DNA of 27,967 nt from an uncultured Clostridia bacterium (GTDB taxonomy: Bacteria > Bacillota > Clostridia > Christensenellales > UBA1242), in contig CANQQH010000003.1 in NCBI GenBank assembly GCA_947625955.1, positions 1 to 27,967 on the forward strand. The letters run 5' to 3'. Under the pieces are notes generated by a model, which was not told the origin of the DNA, did not search any database, and saw only the letters and a list, made by a program, of their open reading frames with translations. How positions within the stretch are numbered: the first letter of the stretch is position 1; the number at the start of each line of letters is the position of its first letter. The position numbers and the translations under genes are program-made. Shown piece by piece: positions 13,185-20,432 of the stretch.

Positions 13185-15341
13185 TTATACATGGAAGTTT
13201 TTGGATTTGAAATAGATGTTGTGAACAATCGCGTCAACAATAGGGTAGAGCGACATTATAACTGGCACAATCCATAGCAAGTGGTTATAGGTTGGCTGCG
13301 AGAAGCTATAAAAACCAAGTTGCAAGTTCACACAATAGGTGATGATGCAGAGCTGAACAGTTAGCAAAATTGCAAACAGCATATAAATTCTAAACGCATA
13401 CCGAGCCGGTTTTTTCTTGTATGGATTAATCAGGAACAAAATCGTGTAGATAACAGGAACAATCAAAATCACAGCAATGCCGATGAGGAAGTATTTATAT
13501 GTTGTGTCAACTGAGTTCAAAAGCGCCTCGTTGAAATTCGCGCGATAGTTGTTTGTTATGAAATAAACGAGCGTCAGCAAAAATGTGATGATTCCAAAAG
13601 ACGTCCATGAGGTGACAAGATTAATCTTGTTCGACTCAATATACGACCTTGTTGCCTTGGATTCTTTCAGGTGTTTTCTGTGCACCTTAACGGTCAATCC
13701 TTCGCGCTCAAACTCATTTTTGAGCTCAACATAGTCTTTTACTCTTGAAATGTTTTCAGGCTCAGCCTTGCTGTTTTCAACGCTGCTATAATTCATCAGC
13801 GAACTGAGTTTTTCTTTTGATTCCTCGTCGGTGTAGGTAGGGTTGAGATTGTTATAGTTGTCGGTGGATTTATAAAAATCCATAAAAGTGGAATTGCCCG
13901 CGTTTTCCTCTTCTTCGAAAATGTCCTTTGAGTAATCTTCTTCCTCAGGAGTGGACTCCTCGCGCTTCACATCCTCATCAAACAAACTCAAAGTGTCGCT
14001 TTCCGTGGCCTCTTCTTCGTTATCTTTTGCTTGGTCAGGATTGAGATAGATTGAATCGGCGTCGAACTCGCTTTCGTCAACCCAGATTTCGTCTTCGACA
14101 GGCTTTTTTATAATCTTATCAGCCCCGAAATCATGATAAACAGGGGATGGGGGAAGATCGCTCTCTTCCTTTTTTTCTTCCTTGATTTCTTCCTTAACTT
14201 CCTCAGGCTTCTCTTCAAGACCATCAATTCGCATTTCTGGGACAATATAATCAGCTTTTGGTTCGTCGATATCGTCGCTTTCAAAATAGCTCTCGCTAGA
14301 CTTCACCAAGAAACTATCCATGTTGAAAGTGAACGGATTGCGCTCGTCCTCTTTCAAAACTGGGCTTTCAATGCGAGGTCTTTCATTATAGGAAATAGGT
14401 GTTTCCTCACTATATGAAATAGGCAACACTTCTTCTTTTTCTTCGGTTTCGAACTCTTCGTCGCTGCTATCAAAGAAAGAGGCTTGCGCTTTGTTTTCTT
14501 CAAAAGGCAAATCACTATTATCAAATTCATATGCCTGAGCTAGGGCTGGTTCATCGTTTGGAACAGCCTGAACAGGCTCGCCATTTGCGGTTGTTTCAAC
14601 GATCGCATCGTCTTCGTCGTGCCAAGAAAAAGTCTCGAACTCGTCGTTATTTGAAACAATTTCTTCCTCTTTTTCTTGCCATGGTATAACTTCGCCTTCT
14701 TGCGAAAGGGAAGAGGAGAGGATGCTTCTAACAAGCTTGGATTGTTCGTCCTTTTGCTGCTTGTCAAGTTCTCTTTGCTTCTCTATATCTTCACTAAGTT
14801 CCTTCTTGCCGTCTGCCAAGCCCTTGTTGTAGGCTTCCAAAAACTTTTCGTTGCTTACGGATGGTTCACTTTCTTTTCCTTCCTTGATGCCCTTTTCATA
14901 GGCTTCTTTTATCGCGTTTTGCACGGTTTCATCGTCCAAAAGGTCAGCCTTTTTTTCGAGATTTTCATATTCGTCTTTGTTAACAAGGGTGTAGGATGCG
15001 GCTTTCACATATGGGTTTGAAATGAGGTTATCAATGATTTCTCTTGAACGGGTCCATTCGTCGTAGTTTTCCTTGAAAGTTTTGCGTCCTTCTTCGGTGA
15101 GTTTGTAGTAGTGGCGCTTACCGCCGATTTCACTTTCTTCCCAGTATGAAGAAATGAGGCCTTGCGATTCAAGACGCTTCAAGCAACTATAAAGGGTGGG
15201 TTGTTTGAGTTCGTAGGTGCCGTTGCTTTTTTCTTCAACTTCCTTGCAAATCTCATACCCGTATCTGTCGCCCTCAAAGAGGACTTTGAGAATAATTGTG
15301 TCAATGTGACCACGAATCAAATCACTGTCAATACCTTGCAT
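13185..15341 (-). CDS. PadR-family DNA-binding domain fused to an acidic linker and a four-helix membrane domain
   Basis: Residues 1-105 are a PadR-type winged helix: GHIDTIILKVLFEGDRYGYEI, then LKQPTLYSCLKRLESQGLISSYW and the wing GGKRHYYKLTEEGR. Typical PadR regulators are 100-180 residues, but this protein has 718. Residues about 140-210 are charged and helical (coiled-coil-like). About 215-570 is low-complexity, very acidic and probably disordered. The last 125 or so residues hold four hydrophobic segments, for example GIITFLLTLVYFITN and YFLIGIAVILIVPVIYTILF. Four segments place both ends in the cytoplasm. It would be a membrane-tethered transcription factor, but its target and signal are unknown. 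The ATG follows GAGGT, and an ATAGT-N7-ACTAT palindrome sits upstream. It is monocistronic. Confidence 0.85.
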   Translation of the reverse strand: MQGIDSDLIRGHIDTIILKVLFEGDRYGYEICKEVEEKSNGTYELKQPTLYSCLKRLESQGLISSYWEESEIGGKRHYYKLTEEGRKTFKENYDEWTRSREIIDNLISNPYVKAASYTLVNKDEYENLEKKADLLDDETVQNAIKEAYEKGIKEGKESEPSVSNEKFLEAYNKGLADGKKELSEDIEKQRELDKQQKDEQSKLVRSILSSSLSQEGEVIPWQEKEEEIVSNNDEFETFSWHDEDDAIVETTANGEPVQAVPNDEPALAQAYEFDNSDLPFEENKAQASFFDSSDEEFETEEKEEVLPISYSEETPISYNERPRIESPVLKEDERNPFTFNMDSFLVKSSESYFESDDIDEPKADYIVPEMRIDGLEEKPEEVKEEIKEEKKEESDLPPSPVYHDFGADKIIKKPVEDEIWVDESEFDADSIYLNPDQAKDNEEEATESDTLSLFDEDVKREESTPEEEDYSKDIFEEEENAGNSTFMDFYKSTDNYNNLNPTYTDEESKEKLSSLMNYSSVENSKAEPENISRVKDYVELKNEFEREGLTVKVHRKHLKESKATRSYIESNKINLVTSWTSFGIITFLLTLVYFITNNYRANFNEALLNSVDTTYKYFLIGIAVILIVPVIYTILFLINPYKKKPARYAFRIYMLFAILLTVQLCIITYCVNLQLGFYSFSQPTYNHLLWIVPVIMSLYPIVDAIVHNIYFKSKNFHV

Positions 15342-15359
15342 TTCAACCTCAATAAAAAT

Positions 15360-15376
15360 ATAGTTTTATTCACTAT
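15360..15376. promoter_or_regulatory. Possible PadR operator / promoter region
   Basis: ATAGT (15360-15364) and ACTAT (15372-15376) form an inverted repeat with a 7-base centre, 19 bases upstream of the PadR-fusion ATG. The gene's likely -10 on the minus strand (TATATT) overlaps one arm. Position and symmetry suit autorepression by PadR proteins, but binding is inferred. Confidence 0.45.
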
Positions 15377-15497
15377 TAAGTTTAGTAAAAAACAGGGTGA
15401 AAAGTCAAACATTTTGTCGCTATATACAAATTTTATTAATTTATATATATATTATTGTGCAAAACAGAGGCAAGTTATGAGCCAAAAAAGCAAGTGA

Positions 15498-15522
15498 TAT
15501 TTTGCCCACAGCCGACAAAATA
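15498..15522. other. Hairpin in the divergent PadR / YgjP intergenic region
   Basis: TATTTTG / CAAAATA has an 11-base loop. The rest of 15342-15612 is AT-rich spacer holding the two divergent promoters; I see no gene in it. Confidence 0.4.
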
Positions 15523-15566
15523 ACCATACAAATTGAATAATTTTATTAATTGCCACAATTTTTGGA

Positions 15567-15595
15567 TTGATAAAAATGAAGAATGGAAATATAAT
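15567..15595 (+). promoter_or_regulatory. Sigma-A promoter of the YgjP-like gene
   Basis: TTGATA (15567-15572), a 17-base spacer and TATAAT (15590-15595), followed by GGGAGGAG and the ATG at 15613. Confidence 0.78.
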
Positions 15596-15612
15596 ATAGG
15601 GAGGAGAAAAAG

Positions 15613-16284
15613 ATGATAACACCCGACCTTATAACACGCTCAAACAGAAGCACCCTTGCTCTTTCAATTCTCAAAGATGGGCAAATTGTTGTGAAGGCAC
15701 CAATGCGCCTAAGTAGCGAGAGTATTCAACGCTTCATCTATGAAAAGCAAGGCTGGATCATGCAAAAACTCGCCATCATCGAGGGCAATAAGCAAAAATA
15801 TGACGACGTTATTTCCTACCGCAAATTCATGCTTTTCGGCAATAAGTACGACCTCAAAATAGCAAACGTGAAGAAAATTGAAACCGGCAAAAACGAAACA
15901 ACGATATATTTCCCAAGCGGCATCGATAATGATAAAATACTCCCCAAACTCAAAGCGTGGTATAAAAAACAAGCAAAGATGGTTCTGGAAGAAAGGGTCA
16001 ACTATTTGTGCTCAAAGCTCAGGCTCACGCCAAGCGGAATGAGAATTTCAGACAGCAAGGGCAGGTGGGGGGCTTGCAATTCAAGGGGCGTTATCAGTTT
16101 CAATTTTAGAGTTGTGATGCTCGAACCTGTTATCATCGACTATGTTATCATCCACGAGCTGTGCCACCTTGTTGAGATGAACCATTCAAAAAGATTTTGG
16201 AATCTAGTGAGCTCGTTCATGCCAGCAGCAACGAGCGCGAAGAACAAAATCAAGGAATACGGATTTTTGCTTGGACTTTTTTAA
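15613..16284 (+). CDS. YgjP / DUF45-type zinc metallopeptidase-like protein
   Basis: This 223-residue protein has the YgjP (DUF45, SprT-related) layout. An N-terminal beta-rich half contains VKAPMRLSSESIQRFI. The SDSKGRWGACNSRG motif (about 146-159) and the zinc-binding HELCH (H181, E182, H185) with MNHSKRFW and a third histidine near 191 follow. The fold is that of metallopeptidases. E. coli YgjP has been described as a UTP-hydrolysing enzyme, so peptidase activity is not certain. It has a strong promoter and GGGAGGAG. It is a single gene between the PadR fusion and the repeat island. No signal peptide is seen, so it is cytoplasmic. Confidence 0.88.
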   Translation: MITPDLITRSNRSTLALSILKDGQIVVKAPMRLSSESIQRFIYEKQGWIMQKLAIIEGNKQKYDDVISYRKFMLFGNKYDLKIANVKKIETGKNETTIYFPSGIDNDKILPKLKAWYKKQAKMVLEERVNYLCSKLRLTPSGMRISDSKGRWGACNSRGVISFNFRVVMLEPVIIDYVIIHELCHLVEMNHSKRFWNLVSSFMPAATSAKNKIKEYGFLLGLF

Positions 16285-16325
16285 TAAAAATGTATAACAA
16301 AACAAAATTGATTCATACTATAAAT

Positions 16326-16416
16326 AGATGAATAAACAAGTGATTTGTTCATCTGAAAATATAAAGAGAGTGGATTTATGAAAGAGAACTTTTGATAAAT
16401 TTGCTCTCTTTTTTTG
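16326..16416 (+). terminator. Two-hairpin structured region ending in a terminator
   Basis: AGATGAA / TTCATCT (16326-16332, 16348-16354) with inner pairs forms a first hairpin. AAAGAGAG / CTCTCTTT (16363-16370, 16404-16411) forms a second with an internal TTTAT / ATAAA stem, followed by TTTTTTT. It may simply terminate the YgjP gene, or be the body of a small RNA; no clear separate promoter is visible. Confidence 0.65.
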
Positions 16417-17378
16417 GTGCCTAGCTTTCAAAATCAACCCTCGAAACCCACCTTTTTCAATTCGCCACAAAAATTTTCTTGGTGGGGAGTGAAAAAGTTA
16501 TTAGCCGAATTGTTAACAACATTTTTGCAATCTATTCGCAAAAGACAGCTTTTGCGAATAATTTATACCATATTTTGTGGGTTTTTAACATCCTTGTTGA
16601 AAACTCGCGATCTTCGATAAAATCTGCGGATTCACGCAGGCTTTGAGTCCCGAACGCTTTGAGTCTGGCGTTTGTTAAAAAAATTTTTACAAAATTTTTC
16701 CAGTTTTGCTTTGGCTTGGCGCTGCGCTCAATTTTTCTTGACTGGTTTCACCAAACCGAGCCTGCCGCAAATTTTCTCACGCGTTTTGATTCTGGCTCAA
16801 AGTCTACCACAAAATTTTTCCAAACCGAATTTTGACTGACGGCTTTTGGCAAGCTTCATGCTCGTCACACATAGCACTAAAAATTTTTTAATTTCCACAA
16901 GATTTTAATCATCAAAAATTTGGCAGCCTTTCAACAACTTCTGCCTAGACACGCTCAAACAGAATTTTTCACAAATCGGCTTGTTTGCCCTTAATAAATC
17001 TTTCACAAAAATTTTATTTTTATAACCTTTAATCGCATACAAATAATTACTCAAAAAATTTCCTTTAATTGACGCTTTCACAAAAAATCAGTAAAAATTT
17101 TGCCTGGCATTTTCGAAAACTTTTTCAAAAAATTCTGTCTCAGCGCGCCTAGTTGTTGCGGCGCGCCAGCGCGTCGCTGCCTAGCATCCGCACCTTAGGC
17201 TTCTTTTAGGCTAAAAGGCTCTTAGCAGAACTTTGCCACAGCAAAAGTGTAGGCAAAAACCCCTACCCCGTTTTTATATATTTTTTTTCAAATATTACAA
17301 AACCAATGCGCACAATTAAAATCAAATTATAAAAAACATTACGTTAAAGTAATGCTTTCATTAAAAATCCGCGAGCCC

Positions 17379-17400
17379 AAATTTGCTTTTATAACAAGGC
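17379..17400 (+). repeat. Module C, copy 1 (22 bp)
   Basis: This block, starting AAATTTGCTTTTATAAC, is identical to 17556-17577. Both copies directly follow the CCGCG(A/C)GCC(C/T) motif. Confidence 0.85.
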
Positions 17401-17407
17401 ACAAAAA

Positions 17408-17432
17408 GGCATTTAGAACGAGGCACAAAAAA
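17408..17432 (+). repeat. Module D, copy 1 (25 bp)
   Basis: This block, starting GGCATTTAGAACGAGGCAC, is identical to 17870-17894. Confidence 0.85.
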
Positions 17433-17475
17433 TTTTGTTTTACAATCAAAAATTGCACTAAAAAACCGCGAGCCC

Positions 17476-17541
17476 AAATTTGTTAATTCATAAAAAATCT
17501 GGCTGTTAAAAACTCCACGCCAAAATTAAAAAGTGCATAAA
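17476..17541 (+). repeat. Module B, copy 1 of a 66-bp perfect direct repeat
   Basis: It is identical over 66 bases to 17786-17851. Both copies are preceded by CCGCG(A/C)GCC(C/T) and followed by AAGCCGCG(A/C)GCCTAAA, so the same GC-rich motif borders the repeat on both sides. Confidence 0.92.
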
Positions 17542-17555
17542 TAAGCCGCGCGCCT

Positions 17556-17577
17556 AAATTTGCTTTTATAACAAGGC
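17556..17577 (+). repeat. Module C, copy 2 (22 bp)
   Basis: Identical to 17379-17400 and again placed just after CCGCGCGCCT. Confidence 0.85.
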
Positions 17578-17655
17578 TCGACATCGTCAAAACAAAAGCT
17601 CTTCTTTCGCAAAACCCTATCGGCTTTTGCATTATCTTTCGCTTTGTTTCTCATC

Positions 17656-17685
17656 TCCCCAAAAAACTCTCGTTTTTCGGGGACC
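17656..17685. other. Hairpin in the repeat island
   Basis: TCCCC-A-AAAAA and TTTTT-C-GGGGA face each other across a short loop. There is no gene beside it, so a terminator role is unclear. Confidence 0.45.
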
Positions 17686-17749
17686 CTTTATACTGGCAGA
17701 AGTTTATTTGACATAAATGACTGTGTCACGCCGCCTAATCAAACAATTT

Positions 17750-17765
17750 ACAAACATCAGTTTGT
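17750..17765. promoter_or_regulatory. LexA-box-like palindrome in the repeat island
   Basis: ACAAAC-ATCA-GTTTGT shares the CAAAC-N4-GTTTG layout of the lexA operator at 10353-10370, but no promoter or gene start is adjacent. Confidence 0.3.
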
Positions 17766-17785
17766 TTCCGCACTTCCGCGCGCCT

Positions 17786-17851
17786 AAATTTGTTAATTCA
17801 TAAAAAATCTGGCTGTTAAAAACTCCACGCCAAAATTAAAAAGTGCATAAA
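17786..17851 (+). repeat. Module B, copy 2 of the 66-bp perfect direct repeat
   Basis: Identical to 17476-17541. Perfect identity in a non-coding region points to recent duplication or gene conversion. Confidence 0.92.
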
Positions 17852-17853
17852 AA

Positions 17854-17984
17854 GCCGCGAGCCTAAAATGGCATTTAGAACGAGGCACAAAAAAAATTTC
17901 AGGCACGGGGTTTATTTAGACATAAATCCCTGTCTGAAATTTTTTGAAGTAACAAAGTTATAAGTGCCATTTTAGGCGCGCGGC
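17854..17984. repeat. Nested palindrome covering the serS terminator and serS 3' end
   Basis: A 20-base block at 17854-17873, starting GCCGCGAGCCTAAAA, is inverted at 17965-17984 with one mismatch. The right arm includes the last four codons and the stop of serS. Inside lies the serS terminator hairpin and the second copy of module D (17870-17894). The outer arm carries the same CCGCG(A/C)GCC motif that borders the other modules. Confidence 0.8.
17889..17946 (-). terminator. serS terminator
   Basis: AAAAAATTTCAG (17891-17902) pairs with CTGAAATTTTTT (17934-17945). An inner stem, GGGGTTTAT / ATAAATCCC, is separated from it by a small asymmetric bulge. A and T runs on both ends allow function in either direction; serS is the gene served. 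Confidence 0.8.
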
Positions 17985-19258
17985 ACAAGGAGGGTTTGGC
18001 CGCCCATATATTTCCTCAACACCTCCGGTATTGTCACACTGCCGTCGGCGTTTTGGAACTGCTCAACAATCGCTGGCAATACTCTTGATGTTGCAAGCCC
18101 ACTACCATTGAGCGTGTGAAGATATTCAGTCTTGCCGGTCTTGGAGTCGCGATATCTCATGGCTGAGCGGCGCGCTTGATAGTCACGCGCGTTTGAAACA
18201 GAGCTGATCTCCTTATAGATACCCATGCTTGGAATCCAAACCTCAATATCGTAGGTGCGGCACATGCTGTCTGAACAGTCCCCAGCAGCAAGTTTCACAA
18301 GTTGATAGTGAAGCCCAAGTTTCTCAACAAGACTTTGCGCCTTCTTCACAAGATATTCAAAAGCGTTGTCGCTTTCATCGCGCTTGGTGTACATAACCAT
18401 TTCAACCTTGTTGAACTGGTGGCCGCGAACCATGCCGCGTTCTTCGGCTCTATATGAGCCAGCTTCACGACGATAGCAAGGCGTGTAGGCGCAGAACTTC
18501 TTTGGCAAAACATCTTCTTTCAAAATTTCACCACGATAGAAATTCACAAGCCCAGTCTCGGCGGTTGGAAGCAAGAACTTATTGTTCCTGTCCTTGCCGT
18601 CAATCCAATAAACCTCGTCTTCAAACTTAGGAAATTGCCCGGCACCAAGCCCACATTCATAGCTGAGCATATGTGGAAGAAGCATAAATTCGAAGCCGTC
18701 TTTGATGTGCTCATCAATAAAGAAATTTAGAAGCGCCCATTCGAGCCTTGCGCCGTCGCCGGTGTAGATCCATGCGCCATTGCCAGCAAGCTTAACGCCG
18801 CGCTCATAGTCGATGAGCCCAAGATTTTTGCAAAGGTCAACATGGTTCTTTGGTTCAAAGCCTTTGAACTCAGGTTTTTTGCCGAATGTGTAGATTGGTT
18901 TGTTGTTTTCTTTGCCGCCTGGCAAAAGGTCCTCATCTGGCAAGTTTGGAAGGCACAACAAAATATAGTTGATTTTCTCGTTTATTTCATCAAGCACCTT
19001 ATCTTGCGCAGCAATTTTTTCGCCAAGTTCCTTCATTTTTTTGACGATGTCTTGAACGTCTTTGCCCTGCTTTTTCAGCATTGGAACTTCACTGCTCACT
19101 CTGTTGCGCTCAGCCTTCATGTCTTCAACGGCTTTGGTTTTTTCTCTGCGCTCTTTGTCAAGTTTGAGAAGTTCGGTGAAGTCAACTTCCTTGCCGCGCG
19201 CCAAATATCTTGCTTTAATTTTTTCTGGATTTTCACGAATAAGTTCAAGTGCTATCAT
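17972..19258 (-). CDS. serS: Seryl-tRNA synthetase
   Basis: SerRS charges tRNA-Ser with serine (class II aminoacyl-tRNA synthetase). Residues about 25-105 form the N-terminal tRNA-binding coiled coil (lysine/glutamate-rich, KKMKELGEKIAAQD). The catalytic domain has motif 2 (CYRREAGSYRAEERGMVRGHQF) and motif 3 (NGSGLATSRVLPAIVEQFQ). I choose ATG 19258 (428 residues) after AGAGGTGG, not the GTG at 19267. The stop and the last codons (VPRA) lie inside a GC-rich repeat motif found several more times in the adjacent non-coding island. No T-box leader fits: the leader is only about 17 bases. Confidence 0.97.
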   Translation of the reverse strand: MIALELIRENPEKIKARYLARGKEVDFTELLKLDKERREKTKAVEDMKAERNRVSSEVPMLKKQGKDVQDIVKKMKELGEKIAAQDKVLDEINEKINYILLCLPNLPDEDLLPGGKENNKPIYTFGKKPEFKGFEPKNHVDLCKNLGLIDYERGVKLAGNGAWIYTGDGARLEWALLNFFIDEHIKDGFEFMLLPHMLSYECGLGAGQFPKFEDEVYWIDGKDRNNKFLLPTAETGLVNFYRGEILKEDVLPKKFCAYTPCYRREAGSYRAEERGMVRGHQFNKVEMVMYTKRDESDNAFEYLVKKAQSLVEKLGLHYQLVKLAAGDCSDSMCRTYDIEVWIPSMGIYKEISSVSNARDYQARRSAMRYRDSKTGKTEYLHTLNGSGLATSRVLPAIVEQFQNADGSVTIPEVLRKYMGGQTLLVPRA

Positions 19259-19281
19259 AATTACCACCTCTTTATTTATTG

Positions 19282-19310
19282 ATTATACAACGACAATCCC
19301 CCAAAATCAA
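19282..19310 (-). promoter_or_regulatory. serS promoter
   Basis: On the minus strand, TTGATT (19310-19305), a 17-base spacer and TATAAT (19287-19282), about 24 bases before the ATG. Confidence 0.78.
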
Positions 19311-19349
19311 TTGATTGAAATAAAATTTTAGCACGCGGCGCAAAAATAT

Positions 19350-19378
19350 TTGCAATCTATTCGCAAAATATTTATAAT
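19350..19378 (+). promoter_or_regulatory. Promoter of the tyrosine recombinase gene (leaderless)
   Basis: TTGCAA (19350-19355), a 17-base spacer and TATAAT (19373-19378). The ATG follows 7 bases later with no ribosome binding site. The -35 and spacer lie in a 20-base sequence (19349-19368) repeated exactly at 16524-16543. Confidence 0.75.
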
Positions 19379-19385
19379 AATAGTT

Positions 19386-20432
19386 ATGAAAAACACTTCA
19401 TATTTTGTTGAAAGAAACAATAAAAACATCATAAAACTGAGAAGAGTCTGCCGCGACCTTCCCGAATTTTGCTATGATTTCTTCACCGGGATTGAAAACA
19501 ACACGAGCGCACTAACCCGCCTCAACTATGCCTATGACCTCAGGCTGTTTTTCGACTATTTGTTCAACGAAACAAATGTTTTCGCCGGGAAAAATGTCAA
19601 CACACTCGAACCAAGCGACCTTGAAAATGTTAAAACTGCGCACATTGAGAGGTATATTTCCTACATCTCCACCTACGAAGACAAAGACGGCAAAATGAAA
19701 GTCAATTCCGAGCGCGGAAAAGCGAGAAAAATTGCGTCAATCCGCGCAATGTTCAAGTATTTCTATAAGCACGACGAGATTTCAAAAGATGTTGCGTCGA
19801 AGGTGAGCATGCCAAAACTTCACGACAAGTCCATCATTCGCTTGGAAAGCGATGAGATTCCAAAGCTGCTCGACGAGGTTGAAAGCGGCGAAGGGCTTGA
19901 CGGGCACGCAAAGGGCTATCACAAGCACACGCAAAGGCGCGATGTTGCGATCGTCACGCTTTTGCTTGGAACTGGAATGCGTGTTAGCGAATGTGTGGGT
20001 CTCAACCTTTCCGACCTTGATTTTTCCATAAACGCGCTGAAAATCACGAGAAAAGGTGGAAATCAGGTTGTTTTGTACTTCTCCGACGAGGTCAAAGTGC
20101 CACTTGTCGACTATATCAACGAGCGAAATGAAAATCCATATTTGAAAGACGAGCCTGCCCTATTTTGCTCGCTTCAAAACAAAAGAATCACGCCGCGTGC
20201 CGTTCAAAACCTCGTGAAAAAATACGCTGGTATCTCTTCTCCACTCAAACATATAACGCCGCACAAACTACGAAGTACCTATGGCACGCAGCTCTATCGC
20301 GAGACCGGCGATATCTATATTGTTGCCGACGTTCTTGGGCACAAAGACGTTAACACCACCAAGCGCCACTATGCCGCAATCTCCGACGACATTCGCAGAA
20401 AGGCTGCAACCAAAGTTCGTTTGCGCGACTAG
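19386..20432 (+). CDS. XerC/XerD-type tyrosine recombinase
   Basis: The protein cuts and rejoins DNA at specific sites. The 348 residues have an N-terminal SAM-like core-binding domain (about 25-140) and a C-terminal catalytic domain. All catalytic residues are present: R199 (GTGMRVSE), K223 (TRKGGN), H293 and R296 (PHKLRSTYGT), H319 (LGHKDVNTTKRHY) and the nucleophile Y329. I choose ATG 19386. The longer frame from a TTG at 19350 would start at the -35 box. Length and lack of accessory phage genes suggest a resident Xer-like recombinase rather than an active phage integrase, although the repeat island and duplicated tRNA end are in the same region. Its stop overlaps that of the convergent M19 gene by sharing CTAG. 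Confidence 0.9.
   Translation: MKNTSYFVERNNKNIIKLRRVCRDLPEFCYDFFTGIENNTSALTRLNYAYDLRLFFDYLFNETNVFAGKNVNTLEPSDLENVKTAHIERYISYISTYEDKDGKMKVNSERGKARKIASIRAMFKYFYKHDEISKDVASKVSMPKLHDKSIIRLESDEIPKLLDEVESGEGLDGHAKGYHKHTQRRDVAIVTLLLGTGMRVSECVGLNLSDLDFSINALKITRKGGNQVVLYFSDEVKVPLVDYINERNENPYLKDEPALFCSLQNKRITPRAVQNLVKKYAGISSPLKHITPHKLRSTYGTQLYRETGDIYIVADVLGHKDVNTTKRHYAAISDDIRRKAATKVRLRD

Larger units (their letters stand above)
16417..17971. other. Gene-free AT-rich island with mosaic repeats
   Basis: There is no credible gene in this 1.55 kb; the longest frame (16414-16620) has no family features. The left part is full of A-tract/T-tract junctions such as CACAAAAATTTT. It also holds short direct repeats (GCTTTGAGTC twice near 16640-16670, inverted near 16795; ACAAAATTTTTCCA twice), a hairpin TATTCGCAAAA / TTTTGCGAATA (16533-16560) and GCGCGCC / GGCGCGC (17143-17166). 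The right part (17365-17971) is built from re-used modules listed separately. I looked for rRNA, RNase P, tmRNA and SRP RNA landmarks and DnaA-box clusters and saw none. Confidence 0.7.

Noticed and set aside
16414..16620. 68-residue frame in the repeat island
   Set aside because: No ribosome binding site, no recognisable domain, overlaps a hairpin and repeats.
16417..17971. Replication origin
   Set aside because: AT-rich and repeat-rich and next to serS, but no cluster of TTATCCACA-type DnaA boxes and no dnaA or dnaN nearby.
16417..17971. RNase P RNA, tmRNA, SRP RNA or rRNA fragment
   Set aside because: None of the conserved core sequences of these RNAs was seen on either strand.
19350..19385. 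N-terminal extension of the recombinase from TTG 19350
   Set aside because: The TTG is the -35 box of a well-formed promoter whose -10 lies inside the extension, so the extension would not be transcribed.
19386..20432. Prophage integrase
   Set aside because: No phage structural, lysis or replication genes nearby; size and motifs fit a resident Xer-type recombinase.
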